A stretch of DNA of 22,657 bases from a virus. Location: the IMG/VR virus record IMGVR_UViG_3300044638_001602, positions 1-22,657 of that record; one strand, 5' to 3'. The position numbers were made by a program, and so were the translations under genes. The notes below the pieces were generated by a model. The model saw only the letters and a list, made by a program, of their open reading frames with translations, ran no database searches and had not been told where the DNA came from. Positions 1-5,438 of this stretch are shown one piece after another; within the stretch, counting starts at the first letter, position 1, and every line of letters starts with the position of its first letter.

Positions 1-612
1 TCCCTGCACCGCACCAACAGCAGCGTCAAATTTAAAGGTGTCCGATGCAAGCACCCTCACCCTTTCTCTGGTATCTCCGATCTGGTCCTCAAGCTTTGCA
101 GCCTGCAAGGTCAATTGTTCAAACTGCTCAGTGTTATCTTTGCCCTCCTGCTCAAGCAATGACAGCTCCTGCTTCAAGGCTCGGAGCTGACCAGTTAGGC
201 TCTTTTGTTTTTGATCACTTTGACCGTATGCATCATTGAGTTGCCTCTGCTGATTTGCAACCTCAGCAATCTGGCTTTTTAATTGTGCCTGTGCGGCCAC
301 ATTATCTTTAAAGGCCTTGCTTGCCTTATTGCCTGATCCAATCAACAGCACATACTCCTCTTGCAGCTTGCTCAGGCTTGAGGTCAATTGCTTGGACTCA
401 GAATTTAATTGATCCAGTGCATTCTTTACTTGAGTGCTACCAAAGGCAGCAGCAGCAGCGGAGCCAACCTTCTTGAAATCATCTGCCACCTTTTTAGTGG
501 CCTCCTCTGTACTCTTTACAATAGCATTATTGCTGTCTGTGATCTTACTGACAGAAGCTTCAAGCCCCTGCACATTGGACTTGTAAATGATCTCAATTTC
601 TGCTGTTGCCAT
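1..612 (-). CDS. Tail tape measure protein, N-terminal part (runs off left edge)
   Basis: The first 204 codons are open from an ATG at 612 to the window edge, with no stop inside. The sequence begins MATAEIEIIYKSN and then becomes Gln/Glu/Lys/Leu-rich with long heptad-like helices (residues about 70-190), plus a short Ala run near residue 50. This is the usual N-terminus of tape measure proteins, which set tail length and occupy the tail lumen during assembly. It lies directly downstream of the tail-chaperone pair and overlaps the end of that reading frame by 20 bases, the classical place for a tape measure gene. Other coiled-coil tail proteins cannot be excluded because the C-terminal part is missing, but the position makes this the best call. 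Confidence 0.85.
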   Translation of the reverse strand, partial: MATAEIEIIYKSNVQGLEASVSKITDSNNAIVKSTEEATKKVADDFKKVGSAAAAAFGSTQVKNALDQLNSESKQLTSSLSKLQEEYVLLIGSGNKASKAFKDNVAAQAQLKSQIAEVANQQRQLNDAYGQSDQKQKSLTGQLRALKQELSLLEQEGKDNTEQFEQLTLQAAKLEDQIGDTRERVRVLASDTFKFDAAVGAVQG

Positions 613-829
613 TTTTCTGCTGTTGTTTTATGAACAGCTCAAATTTAAGCAAATAAGTTGAGACATCGGAGGCCATGAGTTCTTTAAACTCAATGATGTT
701 ACCGCCGCAAAGATTCATGACTTGAGTCCTTAAGCTTTCTGTGGCTTTCTTTGCCCTTTGTCCAGGTGAGAATCCAGATGGGAGATTGCCTGCATCAGGT
801 TCCTTTGGGCCTCCACGTTGTACTCCCAT
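593..829 (-). CDS. Tail assembly chaperone, second frame (probable -1 frameshift extension)
   Basis: This frame is open from 829 to a stop at 593 and lies -1 relative to the preceding chaperone gene, overlapping its last 100 bases. The upstream half (Gly/Pro-rich) looks like a shadow. The last about 45 codons look real, with motifs GGNIIEFKELMA and YLLKFELFIKQQQ. Two readings fit. The ribosome may slip back one base near the end of the 213-residue protein (candidate A-AAG at 748-745) and make a longer fusion, as with lambda gpG/gpGT. Alternatively, the ATG at 718 may start a separate 41-residue protein. Many long-tailed phages make such a fusion immediately before the tape measure gene, which is exactly the arrangement here. 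No canonical XXXYYYZ heptamer is present in the right phase, so frameshifting is inferred. Confidence 0.5.
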   Translation of the reverse strand: MGVQRGGPKEPDAGNLPSGFSPGQRAKKATESLRTQVMNLCGGNIIEFKELMASDVSTYLLKFELFIKQQQKNGNSRN

Positions 830-1371
830 AATATCTGAAAGTCTTGTGGAGACATAGTTAGCAAGGGCATTAGAGGATCTATATCCAAGCGTGTAAAAAA
901 ATCATGGGAAGCCTCCTTGCACATCCCTTCAAATAGATCAAGCTTCTGCTTATGGATATCAGGATCAATTGAGCCAGGATCCTCATCACCACGCACCACC
1001 CATGTGGCTGCAAGGTTGAGCAGGATATCTCTGTGGATCACATTGTTTTGCCTCTCCCTTAGCACATGGATGTACGCTGCCACCACCGCTGCATTCTTTG
1101 GATTGGACAGCCCGGCACTGAGTGCCTTCTCCATTCCGTTTAATATCTTGTCCATCTCGCCACCACTGATGCCTGAGCTAATACGTTCCATCAGGCCCAT
1201 CGACATACTAAACCTTTCAAGTGGCAGATTGAGTTCTTTCGGGAATCGGTAGTAAGTATGGCCCTCATGCTTGAACAGCTCCACCATGGGCCGCAGTGGT
1301 TTGGGCTCCTTCTTAATTGACCAGCCAATTGATGGCAGTAGCTTTCCTAAGTTTGTTAATAATTTCATCAA
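730..1371 (-). CDS. Putative tail assembly chaperone (gpG-like)
   Basis: Predicted cytoplasmic protein of 213 residues, largely helical after residue 40, ending in a basic tail (KGQRKPQKA). It is not recognised by a sharp motif; the role is inferred from position directly before the tape measure gene and from the -1 overlapping frame at its 3' end. Such chaperones coat the tape measure protein and recruit tail-tube subunits. The start is uncertain. The ATG at 1371 overlaps the upstream gene by 59 bases. An ATG at 1287 (MVELFKHEGHTYYRFP) follows the upstream stop by 25 bases and begins where the protein looks conserved, giving 185 residues. Gene order, overlap and size fit a tail chaperone, but a minor tail protein remains possible. 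Confidence 0.6.
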   Translation of the reverse strand: MMKLLTNLGKLLPSIGWSIKKEPKPLRPMVELFKHEGHTYYRFPKELNLPLERFSMSMGLMERISSGISGGEMDKILNGMEKALSAGLSNPKNAAVVAAYIHVLRERQNNVIHRDILLNLAATWVVRGDEDPGSIDPDIHKQKLDLFEGMCKEASHDFFTRLDIDPLMPLLTMSPQDFQILWEYNVEAQRNLMQAISHLDSHLDKGQRKPQKA

Positions 1372-1564
1372 GTGTGTCTTTTACTTTTAGCTCTGTGTTA
1401 TTCATTAGCACGATTGTGCTGTACTCTTCATCCTCTGCTTGGTAGGCGTGGCTGATGTCATCCGTATTAATCAGGAAGTCAATCTGCTCTGGCTTCATGT
1501 TTAGTGCCTCATTGATCTCATCATCGAATCTCAATGCAATCACCAGTATGAAGCCATGCAGCAT
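1313..1564 (-). CDS. Hypothetical small protein upstream of tail chaperone
   Basis: Protein of 83 residues with the chosen start. The ATG at 1564 follows the previous stop by one base (TGATATG), which suggests translational coupling; the longer form from 1594 would overlap the previous gene by 29 bases. The N-terminus is hydrophobic (MLHGFILVIALRF). The C-terminal half has the pattern IVLMNNTELKVKDTLDEII, a beta hairpin with an Asn-Asn turn followed by a helix, reminiscent of small FlbD/LytTR-like beta units, though this is only a visual resemblance. It is part of the closely packed terminase-to-tail gene run. Function unknown. Confidence 0.6.
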   Translation of the reverse strand: MLHGFILVIALRFDDEINEALNMKPEQIDFLINTDDISHAYQAEDEEYSTIVLMNNTELKVKDTLDEIINKLRKATAINWLVN

Positions 1565-1565
1565 A

Positions 1566-1775
1566 TCACCAGATATCAATCGGGCATGACTCATCAGGCA
1601 CCCTGGTTTTGGCCGGTAAGAAGCAGCCGCACTCCTTGCAGGTATTTGTCACTCTGATCCTGTTCGGGCACAGCTTGCACAATGGCATCCGGGTCTCCAT
1701 CAGGTCTCTGCTCTTCTGGGTGTCCATGGCCCACAGCCACCATCCCTTATAAATTGATGCAATCTTCTTTAACAT
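1566..1775 (-). CDS. Small Cys-rich, probably zinc-binding protein
   Basis: Sixty-nine residues from the ATG at 1775, whose sequence overlaps the stop of the previous gene (ATGTTAA); an ATG at 1784 is an alternative. The C-terminal half carries CKLCP, then CKECGCFLP, then a Lys-Thr and a final SCP followed by Trp. This Cys-x2-CP ... Cys-x2-CGC ... CP-x3-W layout matches a recurrent family of small phage and prophage proteins with a zinc-ribbon-like fold. The N-terminal part is rich in Trp and basic residues (KGWWLWA). A structural zinc site is inferred from the Cys spacing. It lies between a Cys-rich virion-type protein and a small tail-proximal gene, so a role in tail or connector assembly is possible but unproved. 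Confidence 0.65.
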   Translation of the reverse strand: MLKKIASIYKGWWLWAMDTQKSRDLMETRMPLCKLCPNRIRVTNTCKECGCFLPAKTRVPDESCPIDIW

Positions 1776-2116
1776 GGTGCACATTCTAATAAGTCAATAA
1801 CTCCATGATCTGATGGATCAGCAGTCGAGTTCACCACACTGAATGTTATGCAGGTGTACTCCTGCTCACAAATGGTGAATGTGGCACAATCTCTCAAGGT
1901 TATGGTGTAGCCCTGTAAAGGGTCCACCTTGACATCTGACAATGTGATCACGCCATCCCCATCTGATTCAACAGGGAAGGTTTGAATCTTCTTGGTGGCA
2001 TTGTGCTGTATGTCCACCACATAGTTTGTCTCTGGTGTCACATAGCCGAATGATATCCCTGCATTGCAGTAATCCAAGCTGATGCCGGAATCATAACAGG
2101 TTGAACATACGCTCAT
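1769..2116 (-). CDS. Cys-rich beta-structured protein, putative connector or tail component
   Basis: The ATG at 2116 overlaps the terminase stop as ATGA, so this start (115 residues) is preferred over the in-frame ATG at 2158. The protein contains eight cysteines: CSTC at residues 4-7, C17, three spread over 77-89, and a terminal CAPC at 112-115. The middle looks like alternating beta strands (YVVDIQ, VITLSDVKV, YTITLRD, CITFSVV). The two CxxC pairs at the extreme ends could bind a metal or form disulfides. No family is recognised. Its place immediately after the large terminase and before tail genes suggests a small head-tail or tail protein, but this is inference only. Confidence 0.65.
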   Translation of the reverse strand: MSVCSTCYDSGISLDYCNAGISFGYVTPETNYVVDIQHNATKKIQTFPVESDGDGVITLSDVKVDPLQGYTITLRDCATFTICEQEYTCITFSVVNSTADPSDHGVIDLLECAPC

Positions 2117-3390
2117 AAGTATCGCTTTAGTATTGCGTTTACAAAGTAACGAAAACAATCTAAAAAGTCAGCACGTTCTGTCAAGTTTTTACGATTGCTC
2201 TTGATGATGCTACCATTGGCATCACACTGCACCTGCTTGGCATCGAACACAAAACCCTTGCACCGCTTGCTGTTCACCTTGATATCCAACCTCCTTAATG
2301 CAGCATTGCAATCAATGCGGCTGTTGTAATGCGTGGGATTGGCAGGTATCAGGAATTGGCTGTCCGATAATGACAGCCTCCGCTTGATCATGGTATAGGC
2401 ACTACTGTTATCACGCTGCTGCACTGTGCCACCTTTGCCCATTGCATCCCCTGTGATCCTGATCAGCCCCATTGGAATACCAAGTGCAAGTACTGCATCA
2501 CAAAACGCCTCAATGCTGCCCTTCTCAATCTTAATCTCATCCACCACCACCGCACCCCTTCCAAGGTGCTGAATGACCAGAGCACACAATGGGTTAATGT
2601 TGAAGTCCACAGATACGTACACTGGCATGTTGCTGTTGAGCTGCACACTGTCATCGATGTGCTTCTCATCGGCCCATTCATACAGGAACGGATTGGCCAC
2701 ATCATCCATGACATCCCAATCACCCTCCACGAATCGGGCATACTGCACCGGTGGCAGCTCCTTCAAGCTCTCAAGATACTCAGCAGGGATGTGTGGATTA
2801 TCAGTGATCTTGGATGGGATAAAGGTCCACTTTGATGGCAGGGTGCCCTCCTTGTATCGCTCGTAAATTATTGTCTTCACCCAATTGTTTGCAGGGTTAC
2901 AGGTAGCCATACACACAATCGGTGGCCTGCCCTCGGCCTTGTTCCAGGAACCAATCCTTTCTTGAACCTTGTAGAATGTTTGCTCCTGCAGCTCATTCAC
3001 CTCATCCAATCCGGCACCGTTCACCTCAAGCCCTTTAAACCTGTTTAGATCCTTGTCCTCATCGTAGCTCTCTGCCATAAACATCAGCTCACTGCCATTG
3101 ATAAACTGCACCACCTGAGTGTCCCTGTTCCATGACAACACATAGTCAGATATGCCATCGGATAGGATTGAAGCAAAGGATGGGAAGGTAGTGCGCTTAA
3201 GATCGGGCAAGCTCTTTCGAATGATCACCCATCTTGATCTGGGATATTCCAAGCACAATGATGTTAATGTTAGCAGTAGCCAATATGTTTTGCCACCTCG
3301 GATTGCCCCTCCAAATACTATCACTCTGAATTGTCCTGATGTGGCTGCATCAAATGCAGTGGACTGCCTTGCCGTTAATTCGTACTGCAT
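2113..3390 (-). CDS. Terminase large subunit (TerL)
   Basis: The 425-residue packaging motor and headful/cos nuclease. The N-terminal ATPase domain has Walker A GGAIRGGKT at residues 27-35, the hydrophobic-Asp-Glu Walker B at GAGLDE (D129, E130) and a coupling motif MATCNPANNW at 161-170. The C-terminal RNase H-like nuclease domain has the expected acidic residues at VSVDFNINP (D262), ITGDAMG (D315) and RADFLDCF (D411). Length and motif order fit the PBSX/Terminase_6 group. The ATG shares one base with the stop of a tiny membrane-protein gene upstream (TGATG), and the stop overlaps the next start (ATGA), so it is part of a tightly coupled run. It acts at the portal vertex of the prohead, whose gene lies outside this window. 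Confidence 0.95.
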   Translation of the reverse strand: MQYELTARQSTAFDAATSGQFRVIVFGGAIRGGKTYWLLLTLTSLCLEYPRSRWVIIRKSLPDLKRTTFPSFASILSDGISDYVLSWNRDTQVVQFINGSELMFMAESYDEDKDLNRFKGLEVNGAGLDEVNELQEQTFYKVQERIGSWNKAEGRPPIVCMATCNPANNWVKTIIYERYKEGTLPSKWTFIPSKITDNPHIPAEYLESLKELPPVQYARFVEGDWDVMDDVANPFLYEWADEKHIDDSVQLNSNMPVYVSVDFNINPLCALVIQHLGRGAVVVDEIKIEKGSIEAFCDAVLALGIPMGLIRITGDAMGKGGTVQQRDNSSAYTMIKRRLSLSDSQFLIPANPTHYNSRIDCNAALRRLDIKVNSKRCKGFVFDAKQVQCDANGSIIKSNRKNLTERADFLDCFRYFVNAILKRYL

Positions 3391-3515
3391 CAGTCCTCCT
3401 CATCATCATAATCAGGCATGCAGTCAATCAGGTACTTAAAAATCAAATACACCAAGATGGCAATGCACAGCAGTACAGCAGCAAACAGTACACTGATGGC
3501 AAACAGCTTAAGCAT
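3390..3515 (-). CDS. 41-residue single-span membrane protein between terminase genes
   Basis: A short gene. It begins MLKLFAISVLFAAVLL, with one hydrophobic helix of about 25 residues (about 4-28) containing no charges, and ends with an acidic tail (PDYDDEED). The start lies inside the last codons of the small terminase gene (8-base overlap) and its stop shares one base with the TerL start, so it precisely fills the gap between the two terminase genes in a third frame. Such packing with no slack argues for a real gene. Function is unknown; possibilities include a small membrane anchor or a holin-like peptide. The acidic tail would face one side of the membrane. There is no lipobox. Confidence 0.6.
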   Translation of the reverse strand: MLKLFAISVLFAAVLLCIAILVYLIFKYLIDCMPDYDDEED

Positions 3516-3819
3516 CTGGCTCCTTGGTTTTAATGATCACAAGCGGCTCGGTGGTCTTGAGGTTCTGATCCACAGTTTGCTTAGGCTTGCCATAGGCCCG
3601 GTCAAGCAGAAGCTCCGCTGCCCTGGTATCACCTTTCTTGGCCTTGGCATGGAGTGCGTTCAGTATCTCCTCAGCAGCAGTCAGGCCCTCCTTGCCCTCC
3701 TTGCCAAGCACATTGGCAAGCAGAACACTAAGCTCTGGCAGCTTTGGCGGCCTGCCGTTAGGATTACCGCTTTGGCCTTTCTTGAATTTATGTGGTATAA
3801 TATTCTCTGGCTTTGGCAT
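3508..3819 (-). CDS. Terminase small subunit candidate (DUF5681-type)
   Basis: 103 residues. The N-terminus has the hallmark FKKGQSGNPNGRPPK (residues about 12-26), the basic DUF5681 motif found in phage proteins next to large terminases. A helical middle follows (about 28-90; LLANVLGKEGKEGLTAAEEILNA region and a LLLDRAYGKPKQ helix). The DNA-recognition role is inferred from that motif and from the position two genes upstream of TerL. The usual role is binding the packaging site and regulating TerL ATPase and nuclease activity. The protein is shorter than many small subunits, so it may be only the DNA-binding part. Confidence 0.75.
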   Translation of the reverse strand: MPKPENIIPHKFKKGQSGNPNGRPPKLPELSVLLANVLGKEGKEGLTAAEEILNALHAKAKKGDTRAAELLLDRAYGKPKQTVDQNLKTTEPLVIIKTKEPDA

Positions 3820-3836
3820 CGCTGTTTTGTCGCTGT

Positions 3837-3977
3837 TTATTTTGCCCTTGATTTACGGTACTTGTCGGCCTCTGCATAAGCAATAGCAATGGCTTGTTCC
3901 TGCGAATATCCCTCATTGATGAGCTTTCGAATATTCATTTGAATGATCTGTTGGCTGTCTCCTTGGAATAGTGGCAT
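3837..3977 (-). CDS. Small conserved phage protein (46 residues)
   Basis: It reads MPLFQGDSQQIIQMN, then IRKLINEGYSQEQAIAIAYAEADKYR, a two-helix pattern (helix, GYSQEQ turn, helix) shared by many small phage and prophage proteins with the I+xLI-EGY-xxQAxAIA signature. The start follows the previous stop by one base (TGATATG), and it is separated from the next gene by 17 bases. Function is unknown; the helix-turn-helix-like size would suit a small adaptor or DNA-associated peptide. Confidence that it is a gene comes from the recognisable pattern and the spacing. Confidence 0.7.
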   Translation of the reverse strand: MPLFQGDSQQIIQMNIRKLINEGYSQEQAIAIAYAEADKYRKSRAK

Positions 3978-3978
3978 A

Positions 3979-4356
3979 TCACAAATTTAAAGATATTTTT
4001 TCAATTATGGCAGCCTCCTGCACTGAGTTCACCTCAAAGCCTTTCTTGATCAGTTCTTCATACTGACTCGCATAGATGGCAAGGTTTTTAAACTTATGAT
4101 CAATGTGCACCTTTACAGTGAATACATCATTATCCTGCGAATCCTCTTGTTGAAGCAATAAGCCAAACCTGTATAAGTCCTCATCAGGATCAATTAATAC
4201 TTTGTTCGTAGTGGTAAAGGTGTCAAGCTGATGTGCATCAAATGCAATGGCCACTTCGTACTCAAGCCCCGGATGGGTTAGGTAGCCAAAGTAATAATCT
4301 TGACCATGTATCTCGGCCAGTACCAATACGCCTGCTCTTAGTCGTTTAGTCATCAT
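3979..4356 (-). CDS. Hypothetical protein, alpha/beta
   Basis: 125 residues starting at the ATG that overlaps the previous stop (ATGATGA). The first part has alternating hydrophobic strands (GVLVLAEIHGQDYYFGYLTHPG), the centre is acidic (DPDEDLYRFG, QQEDSQDNDVF), and the C-terminus is a helix pair. There is no recognisable motif, signal or membrane segment. It belongs to the run of small genes between the putative origin and the terminase genes and is co-oriented and overlapping with both neighbours, so it is very probably translated. Function not assigned. Confidence 0.6.
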   Translation of the reverse strand: MMTKRLRAGVLVLAEIHGQDYYFGYLTHPGLEYEVAIAFDAHQLDTFTTTNKVLIDPDEDLYRFGLLLQQEDSQDNDVFTVKVHIDHKFKNLAIYASQYEELIKKGFEVNSVQEAAIIEKISLNL

Positions 4357-4577
4357 GATTCGTACGTGCTTAAATAGTATTCAATTGATGGATCAGTAAA
4401 GTCCTTTGATGGCATCTTGTTCAATGATTCATACACCATGCCATCTGAAAAAGCAGTGGTGATCATTTGTTGCTCCATCTTCTGAATCTCAAGCATGAGA
4501 TCGATGTTAAATTTTCGGCCGGATATTATCTGCGAATAGATAAAATCACTGACTCTTTGGGGTGTGTTAGCAGCCAT
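4353..4577 (-). CDS. Small helical protein, ME-x-x-QI family member 1
   Basis: 74 residues. The C-terminal part has the pattern LEIQKMEQQMITTAFSDGM ... IEYYLSTY. The same pattern (E/K-ME/IE-xx-Q-I/M, then A, then G, then YY-x3-Y) recurs in two other genes of this window at 9325-9531 and 9719-10057, so the three appear to be distant relatives. Such small proteins are common in Bacteroidota phages and have no established role that I know of. It overlaps the upstream gene by 11 bases and the downstream gene by 4. Its place in the block next to the putative origin is noted, but no function is inferred. Confidence 0.6.
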   Translation of the reverse strand: MAANTPQRVSDFIYSQIISGRKFNIDLMLEIQKMEQQMITTAFSDGMVYESLNKMPSKDFTDPSIEYYLSTYES

Positions 4578-4785
4578 AGTGTTCTTGTATGTGTGTTTTT
4601 TTTGTTTCGAATACTAATGAGGCAAGATAGTCACTGACCATCTTATAAATTAAATCCTTGTGTGATACGGGCACCCTCAAAGTGATATTGATGGTGGGCT
4701 CACCATACTTGGCCTTTCGCCCTGCCCCGATTCGAGCACCTCCTCTTGTAGGTTTAACCTGTTCCATTTTGGCAAAATTAATCAT
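4567..4785 (-). CDS. Small ribbon-helix-helix-like DNA-binding candidate
   Basis: 72 residues. The N-terminal half reads TRGGARIGAGRKAKYGEPT, followed by a beta strand INITLRVP and two helices (SHKDLIYKMVSDYLASLV). The GAGRK-x-KYGE-T then RVP sequence is typical of small phage proteins with an Arc/CopG-type ribbon-helix-helix, in which the strand contacts DNA as a dimer. The start shares one base with the previous stop (TAATG), indicating coupling. As a possible DNA-binding protein encoded a few hundred bases from the repeat array at 5153-5437, it could be a regulator or repeat-binding factor, but this is speculation from proximity. Confidence 0.6.
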   Translation of the reverse strand: MINFAKMEQVKPTRGGARIGAGRKAKYGEPTINITLRVPVSHKDLIYKMVSDYLASLVFETKKTHIQEHYGC

Positions 4786-5021
4786 TATTTGATTGTGTTA
4801 TGCAATTTGATGTTGTTTTTTTTTAATAACCTGATCCAATCCAAGCACCTGAGCAGGTAGAAGTATTCAGTTGATGAGCCTGACCTGGCATAATTGAGCT
4901 GCTCTTTGTAGCTGTCATGAGTCCTGGTGGTGCTGTGGTAGGTAGTGCAGCCATCTGTGATCTTGGCCTCATCAGGTACCAAATCATTCATGGCCAATCT
5001 TATTTTTTGTTCGGTTGTCAT
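4785..5021 (-). CDS. Hypothetical small protein
   Basis: 78 residues from the ATG at 5021 (MTTEQKIRLAMNDLVP). This start is chosen because it lies one base after the stop of the tiny ORF at 5023-5106; an in-frame ATG at 5042 would add seven residues and overlap that ORF. The protein is mixed polar and helical with an aromatic/leucine-rich stretch near the end (YFYLLRCLDWIRLLKK) and a Thr/Ser/His-rich middle. No family is recognised. It is the first substantial gene downstream of the non-coding repeat region. Confidence 0.5.
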   Translation of the reverse strand: MTTEQKIRLAMNDLVPDEAKITDGCTTYHSTTRTHDSYKEQLNYARSGSSTEYFYLLRCLDWIRLLKKNNIKLHNTIK

Positions 5022-5022
5022 G

Positions 5023-5106
5023 TTACCTTCCATCCTTATCATTGTGATGTTTATCTATTATGTACACCCAAATAAGGGCTGTAAGTATTGTCATTACTGC
5101 AATCAT
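5023..5106 (-). CDS. 27-residue membrane micropeptide, tentative
   Basis: A very short ORF, MIAVMTILTALIWVYIIDK followed by a polar His/Asp/Lys tail, with one predicted membrane span (residues about 2-17). Its stop precedes the next ATG by one base, the same coupling geometry seen elsewhere in this genome (TGATATG type), and this supports it. At 27 codons it could be a chance ORF, so confidence is limited. If real it would be the first gene after the repeat region. Confidence 0.35.
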   Translation of the reverse strand: MIAVMTILTALIWVYIIDKHHNDKDGR

Positions 5107-5152
5107 GGTGAATATTTGTGGTGTCATTTAGATGAACAATTACTAAAATTTC

Positions 5153-5437
5153 TGGACAGCTTGTGGACAGCCTGTCCATTTCAAAAATGCTAAAAATCGG
5201 CTGCATACTTAGAGCATCAAGGTTTTCAGAGGATTGGACAGCTTGGGCCAAAAAAACACTCCAAATATATAATGTGTGTGTGTGTGTGTGTGCATGTGTG
5301 TGTGTGTGTATTATATTGGTATTAATAGATTTTTTTTAATGAAGCTGTCCAAATCTCCTGTAAGGCTTGAATAATATGGGCGTTCGAATGGACAGCTTTG
5401 TTTTTTTAAAGCTGTCCAAGGCTGTCCAAGCTGTCCA
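5153..5437. repeat. Iteron-like 8-mer TGGACAGC / GCTGTCCA, eight copies
   Basis: TGGACAGC occurs at 5153, 5164, 5235 and 5389, and its complement GCTGTCCA at 5344, 5411, 5421 and 5430. A near copy, CCTGTCCA, at 5171-5178 completes a perfect 15-base palindrome with the copy at 5164 (TGGACAG-C-CTGTCCA). The last three copies are tandem with starts 10 and 9 bases apart, about one helical turn. I found only three other copies in the remaining 22 kb (1105, 13436, 15270), all inside coding sequence. The array ends one base before the stop codon of the primase-helicase gene. Confidence 0.8.
5273..5310. repeat. (TG)10-CA-(TG)7-TA alternating tract
   Basis: A dinucleotide microsatellite that stays strictly pyrimidine-purine for 38 bases, including the CA interruption. 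Such tracts can adopt left-handed Z-DNA under negative supercoiling and are uncommon in compact phage genomes. It sits in the middle of the repeat region. Confidence 0.9.
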
Positions 5438-5438
5438 A

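Larger units (their letters stand above)
5107..5438. other. Non-coding region with repeats: candidate replication origin
   Basis: About 330 bases without a convincing gene, the longest such stretch in the window, between the primase-helicase gene and a run of small genes. It contains short repeats in both orientations, a 38-base alternating pyrimidine-purine tract, and an AT-rich patch at 5309-5342 that could serve as an unwinding element. A TATATTTG box (5262-5269, minus) fits the -7 element of Bacteroidota promoters, but no -33 element is visible above it. Repeats next to the replication gene are the usual architecture of an iteron-type origin; a regulatory operator region is the alternative. 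Confidence 0.5.

Noticed and set aside
745-762. Canonical -1 slippery heptamer in the chaperone overlap
   Set aside because: AAAGGGC is present but its codon phase is wrong for a -1 slip from the upstream gene. Only weaker A-AAG-type sites are in phase.
5051-5251. Minus-strand open frame of 66 codons across the repeat region
   Set aside because: It reads through several iterons, has unremarkable composition, overlaps the 5023-5106 frame and shows no protein-like pattern.
5153-5437. CRISPR array
   Set aside because: The repeats are 8 bases long, occur in both orientations and have irregular spacing, unlike CRISPR repeats and spacers.
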